Origin: Bacteroidota bacterium | GTDB taxonomy: Bacteria; Bacteroidota; Bacteroidia; Chitinophagales; Chitinophagaceae | Reading direction: 5' to 3' | DNA: 64,000 nucleotides | NCBI GenBank assembly: GCA_023386555.1 | Contig: JAEWJK010000009.1 | Coordinates: 186,001 to 250,000 of the forward strand | Shown: one piece after another, positions 1 through 9,318 of the stretch | Layout: each line of letters starts with the position of its first letter | Position numbering within the stretch: the stretch's first letter is position 1 | Notes under the pieces: generated by a model | Seen by the model: only the letters and a program-made list of their open reading frames with translations | Told to the model about the DNA's origin: nothing | Databases searched by the model: none | Position numbers and translations under genes: made by a program

Positions 1-951
1 CTGCGAAGAAACGTTGCAACAAAGTATATTGTCTTTTCACTGCTGATGTTTGTTGTAGGATTGCTTACCTATGAATCAGTTTGGATAATGCCTATAGTAA
101 TTGCAATACTCTCCTGGATGGATGTGAAATCACAAACGACTAGCTGGAAAAAGGAAAGCAAATATGTGATCACAGGAATAGTAGTGCTGATTGTATATTT
201 TATCATTCGGTACATTGCCATTCAACAGTTCATTGCCAGTTACGAAGGAGAACGATTTATAAACTTCGATATAAAGGGATTGTCTTTAAATTTTGTAAAG
301 CTTATTCTTCGTTCATTTTCCCGTCAATCTGGAGATTTTTATTTGATCGTACTTGCATTTTTGATTGGTGCAACTGCCCTAGCCAGTTTTCTTTTTACAA
401 GAAAGAAGATGTTGGTCATCGGAACTTTATTGTTGTGGTTATGTACTTACATTCCTTATCTATCTTTAGGCATTGACACATTTGGAAGTGAAAGCGAACG
501 ATATCTATATCTGCCCAGCATTTTTCTCTGCATTATGATTGGCATCGGAATAGTGAATGCAGCCAGGGTTTATAAATATGTCATCAGTTTACTATTCTTC
601 TTTGTACATATTCTTTTTATGTATCAAAACAGGGTGGCTTACAAAACAGCTTCAGCTGTTACAGCAGCAACGGTAAAAGAATTGAAAAACTTAGCCGGTA
701 ATCAAACCATATATGTATTGCAACTTCCGCAGGAAAATAATGGTGCCTTGATCTTCCGGCTGGGATTTGAAGCTGCAGTAAAATTATATGTCGATTCTTC
801 TACTAAAGTGGTGGTTGTTTCTAAGTATGATGGCAATTATTCTTTCTTCAATGGAGTAAGCGAACAAAACTGGATCGATGGTTTACCAGGCGAAAACGGT
901 AAAGATGCTGTGATGGATTTTGGTAACAGTTCACTTACGATTTACCGGTAG
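1..951 (+). CDS. Multi-pass membrane protein, 5'-truncated
   Basis: The reading frame is open to the first base of the window, so the true start lies upstream; the first internal ATG is at 46. The visible part has about seven hydrophobic segments, then a soluble C-terminal stretch of about 90 residues. The motif SERYLYLPS between membrane segments recalls large multi-membrane glycosyltransferases that use lipid-linked sugars (GT39/TMTC-like), which is only a weak family hint. Its 3' end overlaps the convergent glycosyltransferase by 17 nt. Together with that neighbour a role in cell-surface glycan work is possible, but no catalytic residues can be seen in this fragment. Confidence 0.6.
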   Translation: MRRNVATKYIVFSLLMFVVGLLTYESVWIMPIVIAILSWMDVKSQTTSWKKESKYVITGIVVLIVYFIIRYIAIQQFIASYEGERFINFDIKGLSLNFVKLILRSFSRQSGDFYLIVLAFLIGATALASFLFTRKKMLVIGTLLLWLCTYIPYLSLGIDTFGSESERYLYLPSIFLCIMIGIGIVNAARVYKYVISLLFFFVHILFMYQNRVAYKTASAVTAATVKELKNLAGNQTIYVLQLPQENNGALIFRLGFEAAVKLYVDSSTKVVVVSKYDGNYSFFNGVSEQNWIDGLPGENGKDAVMDFGNSSLTIYR

Positions 952-1963
952 AAATTATTTCTGAATATTTCTTTTTTCCTGCAAGAAAATACTGTGCAAT
1001 AATGGAATGTTTAAATACACCTGGAATAGATGTTAGTGCTATTCTTTTAGCAGGATAGTCAGGCTTTTCCGAAAATATCCATTTTAAAAAAGCACCATAA
1101 GCTTTCAATACTGCAAGAGCATTTCTTCCTTCACCTTTAATCAGGAAAAAAGCAACACTCACCATATCTGTTAGAAACCTTACCGGTAGCCACCATATCT
1201 TGTAAGGCACAGGTGCATTTCTGGCACACATCACAAGGTTGTTCCTGAAATTGTAATAAGTCTTTCGCGGAGATTGATAAGATAAACTTCCACCACCTAC
1301 GTGATATACAACAGACTCATTGCAGCAATACACTTTATATCCTGCAGCATGAAATTTCCAGGACATATCTATCTCTTCAAAATGCATGAAGAAATATTCG
1401 TACATGCCATTTACTTCTATATAAACCGAACGTCTGATCAATGAACAAGCCCCACCACTCCAAAACACTTCAGCAGTGGGATATTGATTTTCATCTTTCT
1501 CAACTGTATCAAAAATTCTTCCCCTGCAAAAAGTATATCCTAACACGTCAATCATTCCTCCACAAGCACCACCATGTTCAAACATTTCCTTTTGATGAAA
1601 GGCTAACATTTTACTTTGGCAGATAGCAATTCTTTCATCTTGTTCCATCAATGCAACCAACGGTTCTAAAAATCCGGTGGTCACTTCAACATCCGAGTTC
1701 AACATTAATAAATATGGCTCCTGCATTTTTTCAAATGCATAATTGTAACCTCCGGCAAAACCAAGATTACCTCCTGTTTCAATGATCTTTACCCATGAAT
1801 GATTGCTTCTCACAAATTCAAGTGAGTCATCACTACTGGCATTATCAATTACATAAACTGTATAATTTGAATAGGAGAGATGCTGCAAAAAAGGAAGAAA
1901 CTGCTCAAGATATTTCCTGCCATTCCAATTTAAAATTCCAATGCCGACTGCAGGTTTGTTCAT
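935..1963 (-). CDS. Glycosyltransferase family 2
   Basis: A 342-residue GT-A fold glycosyltransferase that should transfer a nucleotide-activated sugar to a lipid- or glycan-linked acceptor at the cytoplasmic face of the membrane. The N-terminus carries the GT2 nucleotide-binding pattern (VIDNASSDDS at 38-47), a GGNLGFAGGYN loop at 64-74 and the metal-binding NSD at 89-91 in place of DxD. This layout is typical of the rhamnosyltransferase-like (WbbL-type) branch. A hydrophobic stretch near residues 265-280 may anchor it. Its ATG overlaps the ribE stop by 4 nt (ATGA), so the two are probably translationally coupled although the pathways are unrelated. The acceptor is unknown. Confidence 0.88.
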   Translation of the reverse strand: MNKPAVGIGILNWNGRKYLEQFLPFLQHLSYSNYTVYVIDNASSDDSLEFVRSNHSWVKIIETGGNLGFAGGYNYAFEKMQEPYLLMLNSDVEVTTGFLEPLVALMEQDERIAICQSKMLAFHQKEMFEHGGACGGMIDVLGYTFCRGRIFDTVEKDENQYPTAEVFWSGGACSLIRRSVYIEVNGMYEYFFMHFEEIDMSWKFHAAGYKVYCCNESVVYHVGGGSLSYQSPRKTYYNFRNNLVMCARNAPVPYKIWWLPVRFLTDMVSVAFFLIKGEGRNALAVLKAYGAFLKWIFSEKPDYPAKRIALTSIPGVFKHSIIAQYFLAGKKKYSEIISTGKS

Positions 1964-2553
1964 GATCTGTTTGATTCAGAAATGCGGGATATGTATTTTC
2001 CAATAATATCAAATTCTATATTCACCAGATCTTTTTCTTTCAACTGGCTTATGCTGGTATGTTCAAAAGTGTAAGGGATAATCGCAACCGTAAATTCGTT
2101 TTTACCTACATTGAAACAGGTTAAACTGGTGCCATTCACCGAGATAGAACCTTTTTCAATTACCAAATGCGAAAAGCTTTTATCAAATTCAAAACGGTAT
2201 TCCCAACTACCACTCAATTCTTTAACTTCTATGCACACAGCTGTAGTATCAACATGTCCCTGAACAATATGTCCGTCAAGCCTGCCATTCATTTGCATAC
2301 AGCGTTCTAAATTCACTAACTTTCCTTCAATCCAGTTGGCCAGGTTCGTTTTTTTAAGTGTCTCTTCAATGGCTGTTACTTTATGTTTACTGTTTTCCAC
2401 AGCCTCAACCGTTAAACAAACACCTTCATGACTCACACTTTGATCTACTTTCAATTCACCAGAAATATCTGATTCAACCCAGAAACTTTTATTCGTTCCA
2501 TTCATCTCTATTGAAACGATCTTTCCTACAGCCTCAACTATACCTGTAAACAT
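1960..2553 (-). CDS. ribE: Riboflavin synthase, alpha subunit
   Basis: Catalyses dismutation of two 6,7-dimethyl-8-ribityllumazine molecules to riboflavin, the last step of vitamin B2 synthesis, in the cytoplasm. The 197-residue length is normal. It begins with the hallmark MFTGIVE and has two lumazine-binding repeats, seen as SHEGVCLTV (41-49) and SISVNGTSLT (136-145), with GHIVQGHVD at 94-102. It is first gene of a two-gene minus-strand unit with the GT2 gene. The 152-nt gap upstream is shared with divergent lgt and contains a copy of the intergenic repeat; no FMN riboswitch could be recognised there. Confidence 0.97.
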   Translation of the reverse strand: MFTGIVEAVGKIVSIEMNGTNKSFWVESDISGELKVDQSVSHEGVCLTVEAVENSKHKVTAIEETLKKTNLANWIEGKLVNLERCMQMNGRLDGHIVQGHVDTTAVCIEVKELSGSWEYRFEFDKSFSHLVIEKGSISVNGTSLTCFNVGKNEFTVAIIPYTFEHTSISQLKEKDLVNIEFDIIGKYISRISESNRS

Positions 2554-2581
2554 AACTGCAAATAGAAGAAATATTTTTATA

Positions 2582-2650
2582 CAAGCTACTTATCTTATGG
2601 CATCTTTCGTTGTGTCACTCACTTGTACGTTCCGATTTTTCAGGAGCAAT
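2582..2650 (+). repeat. Intergenic repeat, copy 1 (GTGTCAC subtype)
   Basis: The core at 2606-2632 contains TTGTGTCACTCACTTGTACG and is preceded by a TATGGCATC arm. It lies between the divergent ribE and lgt genes. Orientation is defined by TTGYGTCRC reading on the plus strand. Confidence 0.85.
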
Positions 2651-2705
2651 TCATCTATTAATGGGCCTTATTCTTTTATTCGCTATTCTTGCCTAACATT
2701 GCAGC

Positions 2706-4001
2706 ATGTATCCAAACCTCTACTACGCTTTTGAAGATTTGTTCGGAGTTCAGATAAAAGGGTTACAACTGGTAAACTCATTTGGCTTCTTTGTAGCCAT
2801 TGCTTTTTTGTTTGGTGCATGGATACTTACAAAAGAAATTAAGAGAAAAGAAGCTGAAGGATTATTGACTTATACTACAAGAGTTATTACTTCTAATCAA
2901 CAAGTTTCATGGTTTGATGTGCTATTGAATTTTGTACTGGGCTTCTTTTTAGGCTATAAGATCATAGGTGCATTCTTAATTCCTGAAGCTTTGGAAGATC
3001 CACAAGTATTTATTTTCTCTTCAAAAGGACATTTATTAGCTGGCTTATTAACCGGAGCTTTGTTTGGTGGATTGAAATGGAATGAAAAGCGGAAAAACAG
3101 TTCGGGTAAAGCTGAAAAAAGAACAGTAAGAATTTGGCCACATGATAGAGTAGGAGACATGGTTATCTATGCTGCCATCTTTGGTTTTTTAGGAGCTAAG
3201 ATCTTTCATAACCTGGAGAACCTTGATGAGTTTGCTGCCGATCCGATTGGTGCATTAATCTCATTCAGTGGGTTAACAATTTATGGAGGGTTAATATTAG
3301 CTACTCTTGCAATTATATATTATGCAAGGAAGAATAATATTGGTGTTCTGCATTTGGCAGATTGTTTCGCTCCTACTATGATGATTGCCTATGCAATAGG
3401 CCGAATTGGGTGCCAGGTTTCAGGAGATGGTGACTGGGGTATTTTAAATAGTGCATATTTAACCGAAATGGATGGGGCTATAGTTTCATCTACACCTGAA
3501 CAATTCAATGCAGCATTACAGGCAAATGCACAGTTTTACTTACGTGATCTGAACGTAGATTCTTTAAGCCAGATCCATCATGCTTCTGTTAAAGCGTTTG
3601 CCGGACTACCCAACTGGTTTGTTGCTTACGACTATCCACACAACGTAGTAACTGCCGGAGTACCTCTGGCTGATTGTACTGGTAAGTACTGTAATCACCT
3701 CCCAATTCCTGTTTTCCCAACACCATTATATGAGTTTATTGCCTGTACTTTATTGTTTTTTATACTCTGGATGCTAAGAAAAAGAATAAAAATTGCAGGC
3801 CGATTGGCTGCCATATATCTTATTTTTAATGGAGTTGAGCGGTTTTTTATTGAAAAGATCAGGGTAAATACTACCTACGACATATTCGGATTTCATCCGA
3901 CCCAGGCAGAAATTATATCCGTATTACTCGTAATTACAGGTGCATTTCTTTATATGTATACCCCTAAGATTCAACCTGCTACGCCTCAGCCAAAGGGTTA
4001 A
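2706..4001 (+). CDS. lgt: Prolipoprotein diacylglyceryl transferase
   Basis: Transfers diacylglycerol from phosphatidylglycerol to the lipobox cysteine of prolipoproteins in the inner membrane, the first step of lipoprotein maturation. The Lgt signature is at 232-246 (GRIGCQ followed by VSGDGDWG), and a late PTPLYEF segment corresponds to the conserved Y-E region. It has about seven membrane segments. At 431 residues it is much longer than the roughly 290 of E. coli Lgt: there is extra sequence before residue 150 and a polar stretch of roughly 80-90 residues between the signature and the PTPLYEF motif. A long form is familiar from Bacteroidota. Several lipoproteins in this window would be its substrates. 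Confidence 0.95.
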   Translation: MYPNLYYAFEDLFGVQIKGLQLVNSFGFFVAIAFLFGAWILTKEIKRKEAEGLLTYTTRVITSNQQVSWFDVLLNFVLGFFLGYKIIGAFLIPEALEDPQVFIFSSKGHLLAGLLTGALFGGLKWNEKRKNSSGKAEKRTVRIWPHDRVGDMVIYAAIFGFLGAKIFHNLENLDEFAADPIGALISFSGLTIYGGLILATLAIIYYARKNNIGVLHLADCFAPTMMIAYAIGRIGCQVSGDGDWGILNSAYLTEMDGAIVSSTPEQFNAALQANAQFYLRDLNVDSLSQIHHASVKAFAGLPNWFVAYDYPHNVVTAGVPLADCTGKYCNHLPIPVFPTPLYEFIACTLLFFILWMLRKRIKIAGRLAAIYLIFNGVERFFIEKIRVNTTYDIFGFHPTQAEIISVLLVITGAFLYMYTPKIQPATPQPKG

Positions 4002-4058
4002 ATTACCATTCATCACATCTAAGTAACTAGTTAATCATTAACTCGTTTTAATTGACAA

Positions 4059-4073
4059 GTTGGTTTCGCCAAC
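4059..4073. other. Short hairpin upstream of the first barrel gene
   Basis: GTTGG, a 5-nt loop TTTCG and CCAAC form a small perfect stem about 60 nt after the lgt stop. There is no following T-run, so it is not a convincing terminator, and it lies upstream of the predicted promoter of the next gene. Confidence 0.4.
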
Positions 4074-4129
4074 CATCCTTGTATAATACCGTTCATGTTA
4101 AAATATTGTACTTGGTTATGCAAAGTACC

Positions 4130-4137
4130 TACTTTTG
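4130..4137 (+). promoter_or_regulatory. Predicted Bacteroidota -7 element for the first barrel gene
   Basis: TACTTTTG matches TAnnTTTG exactly. ATTG at 4105-4108 sits 21 nt upstream as a possible -33 element. The start codon follows 41 nt downstream. Confidence 0.55.
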
Positions 4138-4178
4138 AACTGTAATCAACAAGCTACAGTACTAATAAAACTACGAAA

Positions 4179-6635
4179 ATGAAAAGACTACCTATCCTAA
4201 TAACTACACTTAGCCTACTTCTGGCCTCGTTTATAAGCATGGCACAAACAACATCTGGAAAAATTACCGGTTCCGTTACAGATACACAAAAGGCAATCGA
4301 AGCGGCAACTGTAAATCTTTTAAAAGCAAAAGATTCGACCGTTGTAAAATTTGCTATTACGAGCAAAACCGGAAATTTTGAAATAGACCTGGTGAAGGAT
4401 GGTAACTACCTGATCTCCATCCAGGCAGTAGGGTTTCAAAAATATTACTCAAGTCCTTTTACAGTAACAGCAGGTTCTGCTGACCAGTCTTTCAGCAAGA
4501 TTGAACTTGTACCATCATCTAACAAATTACAGGATGTAACAGTAGCATCAAAGAAGCCATTGATAGAACAAAAAATCGATAGAACGATTGTTAATGTAGA
4601 TGCCTCACCAACAAATGTCGGAAGCAGTGCACTTGAAGTACTTGAAAAATCTCCAGGCATTTCTGTTGATAAAGATGGCAACATTAGTTTGAAAGGAAAA
4701 GAGGGTGTTATGGTGTTGATTGATAATCGTCCAACTCAACTTAGCGGAGCTGATCTTGCTAACTTATTACGTAGCATGAATGCGAACCAACTTGATCAGA
4801 TCGAAATCATGACCAATCCTCCTGCTAAATATGATGCAGCAGGTAATGCAGGTATCATCAATATAAAAACAAAGAAGACAAAAACATTTGGATATAATGG
4901 ATCTGTTACAGTAGGTTATGGGCAAGGTGTTTATCCAAAAGCAAACGAAGCAATTACTTTTAACTATCGCCAGGGTAAGATCAACTTATTTTCTAATGTT
5001 AGCCACAATTTTCATAAAGGATTTGGTGAGCTCGATATTGAAAGAAACTTCATTAACAAAACCTCGAAAGTAGTTGAGTCACATTTTGAGCAGAAAGCAA
5101 AAATGAGCAGACAAAGCAATTCGTTTAATGGTAAAGTTGGAGTAGATTATTTTGCCACTAAGAAAACAACATTTGGATTGGTACTGAGCGGATATTCAAG
5201 TAAGAGTGATAATGAAAATAAAAACATTAATGACCTCTACGCTCCTCCATCAAATTATATCAGTCAAACGAGATCTTTATCCTTACAGGATGATAAATGG
5301 CAAAACTTCAGTTCTAATTTCAACTTCAGGCATGTGCTTGACAAAACTGGAAAGGAGATCACAGCAGATGTTGATTATATAGTATACGATGCAGAGCAGT
5401 TTCATACGTTAACTAATGCATATTTTACCCCTTCTGGTGTGTCTACAAGAAAAGCGGATACTTTATATGGAACGCTTCCACAAGTAATAAATATTTATAG
5501 CGGCAAAGTTGATTATCTCCATCCTTTGAAAAATGGTGCTCGTTTTGAAGCAGGGTTGAAGACAAGTATTGTAAGAACAGATAATAATGCTCAGTATGAT
5601 TCACTTGTATATGGAGTATTAGTTAGAGATCTTAACAGGAGCAACCATTTCATCTATGAAGAAAACATCAATGCAGCTTATGCAAATCTGAGTGGATCCC
5701 TTAGCAAAAAATGGAGCGGTCAGTTAGGGTTAAGAATGGAAAACACCATTGCAAAAGGAAAACAAAAAACAACAGGCCAGGATTTCGAACGTAACTACAC
5801 ACAATTATTTCCTACGGCATATCTACAATATAAGGCGAACGAAAAGAACAGCTTTGTGTTGAATTACGGAAGAAGAATACGTCGTCCAAATTATGGTGAT
5901 CTGAATCCTTTTATCGAATTCTTAGACAGGTATACTTATGAGCAAGGTAATCCGAACTTAAAACCACAGTTTAGTCATAATGTTGAGTTGAGCCATACGT
6001 TCAAAGGTTTCCTTACTACTACACTTAACTACACAAAGACCAACGATATTTTACAAATGATAATGGATCAGATACCTGAAGACACCATCACATTTGTAAA
6101 AAAGGAAAACATTGCAAGCCAGCGTCAATTCGGTTTATCAATCAGTGCAGGAATGCCAATTACAAAATGGTGGACAAGTAACTTGTATGTGAATGTATTC
6201 AATAATCATTTCGAAGGAGTTGTTGGTGCTGAAAAGATAACTGTTGATGCAACGATGCTTTCATTAAATGGTTCACAGCAATTCAAGCTAAATAAAACTG
6301 CAAGTGTTGAGATCAGTGGATGGTACAGAACTGCAGGAATTGAAAGTGTTTTGAAAACAAAACCGATGGGAATGGTGGCTCTTGGCTTTAGCCAGCAGGT
6401 TATGAAAGGAAAAGGTACTTTAAGACTGAACATCCGTGACATATTCTATACACAACAATTCTCGGCTGTATCAAAGTACGGTCATGTAGATGCAGGCTTT
6501 ACGCAGAGAAATGACAGTCGTGTTGTTAATATCGGATTCACTTATCGTTTCAATAAAGGAAAGCTTAAAGCATCCCAAGGTAGAAAAAGTGGTAGTGCCA
6601 GTGATGAACAAAATAGAGTAGGAGGAGGAAGCTGA
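4179..6635 (+). CDS. TonB-receptor-like outer-membrane beta-barrel protein
   Basis: An 818-residue predicted outer-membrane protein. Residues 1-22 form a signal peptide ending in MAQ. A carboxypeptidase-regulatory-like (Ig-fold) domain follows at about 26-115, then a plug-like domain at about 133-232 (VNVDASP, LEVLEKSPGI, QLDQIEIM, NAGIINIKTKK), then a C-terminal barrel with many alternating aromatic strands. This is the domain order of the Bacteroidota outer-membrane beta-barrel family related to TonB receptors. No SusD-like partner is adjacent, so the substrate cannot be named. The C-terminal tail after the last strand is polar and Gly/Ser-rich. It is followed by a strong terminator and by a paralogue in the same orientation, a tandem duplication. 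Confidence 0.9.
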   Translation: MKRLPILITTLSLLLASFISMAQTTSGKITGSVTDTQKAIEAATVNLLKAKDSTVVKFAITSKTGNFEIDLVKDGNYLISIQAVGFQKYYSSPFTVTAGSADQSFSKIELVPSSNKLQDVTVASKKPLIEQKIDRTIVNVDASPTNVGSSALEVLEKSPGISVDKDGNISLKGKEGVMVLIDNRPTQLSGADLANLLRSMNANQLDQIEIMTNPPAKYDAAGNAGIINIKTKKTKTFGYNGSVTVGYGQGVYPKANEAITFNYRQGKINLFSNVSHNFHKGFGELDIERNFINKTSKVVESHFEQKAKMSRQSNSFNGKVGVDYFATKKTTFGLVLSGYSSKSDNENKNINDLYAPPSNYISQTRSLSLQDDKWQNFSSNFNFRHVLDKTGKEITADVDYIVYDAEQFHTLTNAYFTPSGVSTRKADTLYGTLPQVINIYSGKVDYLHPLKNGARFEAGLKTSIVRTDNNAQYDSLVYGVLVRDLNRSNHFIYEENINAAYANLSGSLSKKWSGQLGLRMENTIAKGKQKTTGQDFERNYTQLFPTAYLQYKANEKNSFVLNYGRRIRRPNYGDLNPFIEFLDRYTYEQGNPNLKPQFSHNVELSHTFKGFLTTTLNYTKTNDILQMIMDQIPEDTITFVKKENIASQRQFGLSISAGMPITKWWTSNLYVNVFNNHFEGVVGAEKITVDATMLSLNGSQQFKLNKTASVEISGWYRTAGIESVLKTKPMGMVALGFSQQVMKGKGTLRLNIRDIFYTQQFSAVSKYGHVDAGFTQRNDSRVVNIGFTYRFNKGKLKASQGRKSGSASDEQNRVGGGS

Positions 6636-6649
6636 TAATATATTAAAAG

Positions 6650-6674
6650 AAAACTCCGTTGCATACGGAGTTTT
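6650..6674 (+). terminator. Rho-independent terminator after the first barrel gene
   Basis: A perfect 10-bp stem AAAACTCCGT / ACGGAGTTTT with a 5-nt loop, followed by a pyrimidine-rich tail. It separates the two tandem barrel genes into different transcripts. Confidence 0.88.
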
Positions 6675-6783
6675 CTTTTCCAATAGCATTTGAAAATTTC
6701 CGTTCATCCTTATTTAGCTATTTATCACATTTCTGCTACTACAATTTTACCCTCGTTAATCACCCACGCAATCGAAACTGTTT

Positions 6784-7833
6784 ATGAAACAAATTTTTAC
6801 ATTCATACTTCTGGCTGTTGCATCTCTTGCACAGGCACAAAATAAATCTGGTAAGATCACAGGATTGGTAAAAAATGCTGAAGGAAAAGCATTAGAAGCT
6901 GCAACTGTTTCTTTATTGAAAGCAGAGAATCAATCTTTGGTAAAAGTTAGTATTACCGATAAAGAAGGAAATTTTGACTTTGAAAGAATTCCTGAAGGAA
7001 AATTTTTTGTTAGCATTGCTGCAGCAGGGTATAGTAATTTGAAATCGCAGATTATTGAAGTTACACCTGATAAACAAACGGTAGATGCAGGTTCTTTTAC
7101 AGTTGAACCGGTTGCTAAAGACCTCGGCAATGTAGAAGTGGCTTCTAAAAGACCTCTGATTGAAAATAAGATCGATAAAACGATCGTAAATGTTGATGCA
7201 TCTCCATCCAATACAGGTCTATCAGCTTTGGAAGTGCTTGAAAAATCACCAGGAATTGTAATTGATAATAATGATAACATCAGTATTAAGGGAAAATCCG
7301 GAGTGATCGTTTTGATCGACGGAAAACAAACTTTCTTAAGTGGACAGGATCTTGCCAATTTCTTACGCAACATGCCTTCCAATCAACTTGATCAGATTGA
7401 GATCATGACCCAGCCTTCTGCAAAATTTGATGCAGCAGGTAACTCTGGTATCATCAACATCAAAACAAAAAAAAGCAAGGCAAATGGCTTTAATGGTAGT
7501 GTGAATAACAGTGCCATCTTTGCTAACTACTATAAAAATACAACTGGATTAAACTTCAACTGGAGAAAGAACAGCGTAAACGTTTTTGGAAACTATGGCG
7601 TAGCTCTTTGGGAAGGTTTTAATGAATTACATATTACAAGACAATTCCGCAGTGATAAAAATGCTCCATTCACACAGCTTTTTGATCAGAATACTTTCGG
7701 CAGATTCTCAGGTTATCCGCACAACTTTAAATTAGGTGTTGATGTTTTTGCTTCTAAGAAAACAACCATTGGTGCAGTGTTACAGGAAATTTTGATAATC
7801 GCAAATTCAAGACCATCGGTGAGAATCGTATAA
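6784..7833 (+). CDS. N-terminal piece of the frameshifted barrel
   Basis: Encodes the signal peptide, regulatory-like domain, plug-like domain and the first barrel strands (349 residues). The last 16 or so residues, after GAVL, are out-of-frame sequence and have no counterpart in the paralogue. Its TAA overlaps the ATG of the next piece (TAATG). Confidence 0.6.
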   Translation: MKQIFTFILLAVASLAQAQNKSGKITGLVKNAEGKALEAATVSLLKAENQSLVKVSITDKEGNFDFERIPEGKFFVSIAAAGYSNLKSQIIEVTPDKQTVDAGSFTVEPVAKDLGNVEVASKRPLIENKIDKTIVNVDASPSNTGLSALEVLEKSPGIVIDNNDNISIKGKSGVIVLIDGKQTFLSGQDLANFLRNMPSNQLDQIEIMTQPSAKFDAAGNSGIINIKTKKSKANGFNGSVNNSAIFANYYKNTTGLNFNWRKNSVNVFGNYGVALWEGFNELHITRQFRSDKNAPFTQLFDQNTFGRFSGYPHNFKLGVDVFASKKTTIGAVLQEILIIANSRPSVRIV

Positions 7834-9263
7834 TGGATGGAAGTAAAAATTTAGAAAAGATCAACAGGTCAGAATCACAAACACACGATCCATGGACGAA
7901 TGTTGGTGGTAATATCAACTTCAAACAAGTGCTGAACAAAGGAGCTGAAATAACAGCAGATGCAGATTATGTAATGTATAGAACAAAAGGAAATCAGTAT
8001 AACAATAACTATTTATATAATCCTGATGGAACATTAGCAACACCTGCAGCCGGACAAGAAAATCCTATTTTATTAAAAGGATATCTTCCTGCAAATATTG
8101 ATATCTACACTTTAAAATCGGATTATAGCAAACCGATTGGTAAAGATGGTAAGTTAGAAGCAGGTTTTAAGATCAGCCGTGTTAAAACAGATAATGATGC
8201 ACAGTACACTTATTATAATGCATCACAGGATAAATGGCTGTCTGATGTTAGAAGTAATCATTTTTTATATCAGGAGAATATTAACGCTGCGTATGTAAAT
8301 ATGCAAAAGCAGATCAAGAAGTTCGGCATCCAGTTAGGATTAAGAGTAGAACAAACACAGGTGAAAGGAAATCAGCTTGTCGGCAATAGCAAATTTGAAA
8401 GAGATTATACAAAATTCTTCCCTACGGCTTATATCAGCTATAAAGCCACTGAAGCAAATACTTTCGCATTGAACTATGGAAGAAGAATTGAACGACCAGG
8501 CTACCAGGATCTGAATCCTTTTCAATATCCTTTAGATGCTTATACAAATCGTCAGGGTAATCCAAACCTTCAACCACAGTTCAGTCATAACGTAGAGCTG
8601 AGTTATAATTATAAAGGCAGATTGAATATCTCAACCAATTATACCTACACCAACGATATCATCAACGATGTATTGAAGACAGAAGATGTTGCAGGAAGCC
8701 CTTATAAAGTAACCTTCCAGGTAAAAGATAATGTGGCTGAAAGAAAAAACATTGGTTTATCTATCAACTGGAACCAGCCGATCAAAATATGGTGGAGCGT
8801 TAATTTCTTTACAAACGTGTACAATAACGAATTCAAAGGATTTATTGGGACAGAAAAGATAGATGTTGCATTCACTTCCTTCAATGCGAATATCAGCAAC
8901 AGCTTCCAGTTTGGTAAAGGTTGGAGTGGTGAAGTAAGTGGATTTTACAATCATAAGAACCTGGTTAGCTCTGTGATATTAGCCGAGCCAATGGGAATGT
9001 TCTCTCTCGGTTTAGGTAAACAAGTTTTGAAAGGAAAAGGAACAGTTCGTGTTAATGCCCGTGATCCTTTCTGGATCATGCGATTTAAAGGTTCTACTGT
9101 AATGGATCAATTCACTACAGACATTAACAGCAGGTGGGATAACAGGAGATTGGTGGTTTCTTTCAACTTCCGATTTGGGAAAGGTCAGCAACAACAGCAA
9201 AGAAAAAGAGGCGGTTCAGATGAAGAACAAAATCGTGCCGGACAAGGTAACGGACAACAGTAA
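7833..9263 (+). CDS. C-terminal piece of the frameshifted barrel
   Basis: Encodes most of the beta-barrel (476 residues) and a polar Gln-rich tail. The in-frame sequence extends upstream of the ATG back to the frameshift at about 7785, showing that 7833 is an accidental start rather than a native one. TAATG-type restart from the first piece is conceivable, but the product would lack a signal peptide. Confidence 0.6.
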   Translation: MDGSKNLEKINRSESQTHDPWTNVGGNINFKQVLNKGAEITADADYVMYRTKGNQYNNNYLYNPDGTLATPAAGQENPILLKGYLPANIDIYTLKSDYSKPIGKDGKLEAGFKISRVKTDNDAQYTYYNASQDKWLSDVRSNHFLYQENINAAYVNMQKQIKKFGIQLGLRVEQTQVKGNQLVGNSKFERDYTKFFPTAYISYKATEANTFALNYGRRIERPGYQDLNPFQYPLDAYTNRQGNPNLQPQFSHNVELSYNYKGRLNISTNYTYTNDIINDVLKTEDVAGSPYKVTFQVKDNVAERKNIGLSINWNQPIKIWWSVNFFTNVYNNEFKGFIGTEKIDVAFTSFNANISNSFQFGKGWSGEVSGFYNHKNLVSSVILAEPMGMFSLGLGKQVLKGKGTVRVNARDPFWIMRFKGSTVMDQFTTDINSRWDNRRLVVSFNFRFGKGQQQQQRKRGGSDEEQNRAGQGNGQQ

Positions 9264-9294
9264 TAGTTTTCTCTCATGTGCATTATATAGGGAC

Positions 9295-9316
9295 GACCCT
9301 GGTTTCTACCAGGGTC
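9295..9316. terminator. Bidirectional terminator between convergent genes
   Basis: GACCCTGG, a 6-nt loop TTTCTA, then CCAGGGTC and TTTTATTTT. It serves the barrel gene, and the opposite strand reaches it from the small membrane protein gene whose stop codon lies in the T-tract. Confidence 0.9.
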
Positions 9317-9318
9317 TT

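Larger units (their letters stand above)
6784..9263 (+). pseudogene. Second TonB-receptor-like barrel, broken by a frameshift
   Basis: A paralogue of the preceding gene with the same order: signal peptide ending in AQAQ, regulatory-like domain, plug-like region (VNVDASPSN, LEVLEKSPGI, QLDQIEIM) and barrel. The frame breaks at about 7780-7785. The first frame runs into an out-of-register tail and stops at 7831-7833. Reading in the other frame from 7785 gives GNFDNRKFKTIGENRIMDG, which continues smoothly into the downstream part. Supplying one base before the CA at 7783-7784 restores a protein of about 826 residues, close to the 818 of its neighbour. It is therefore either a recent one-base deletion or a sequencing error; the rest looks well preserved. 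Confidence 0.85.

Noticed and set aside
2554..2705. FMN riboswitch upstream of ribE
   Set aside because: The 152-nt gap is mostly the intergenic repeat and lacks the conserved FMN aptamer segments.
4445..4684. Open frames antisense to the barrel, argS, T9SS and other large genes
   Set aside because: These long antisense frames mirror the codon bias of strong genes on the opposite strand and show no independent protein features.
7780..7790. Programmed ribosomal frameshift in the second barrel gene
   Set aside because: No slippery heptamer or stimulating structure is visible at the shift, and the paralogue has an uninterrupted frame; mutation or sequence error is simpler.
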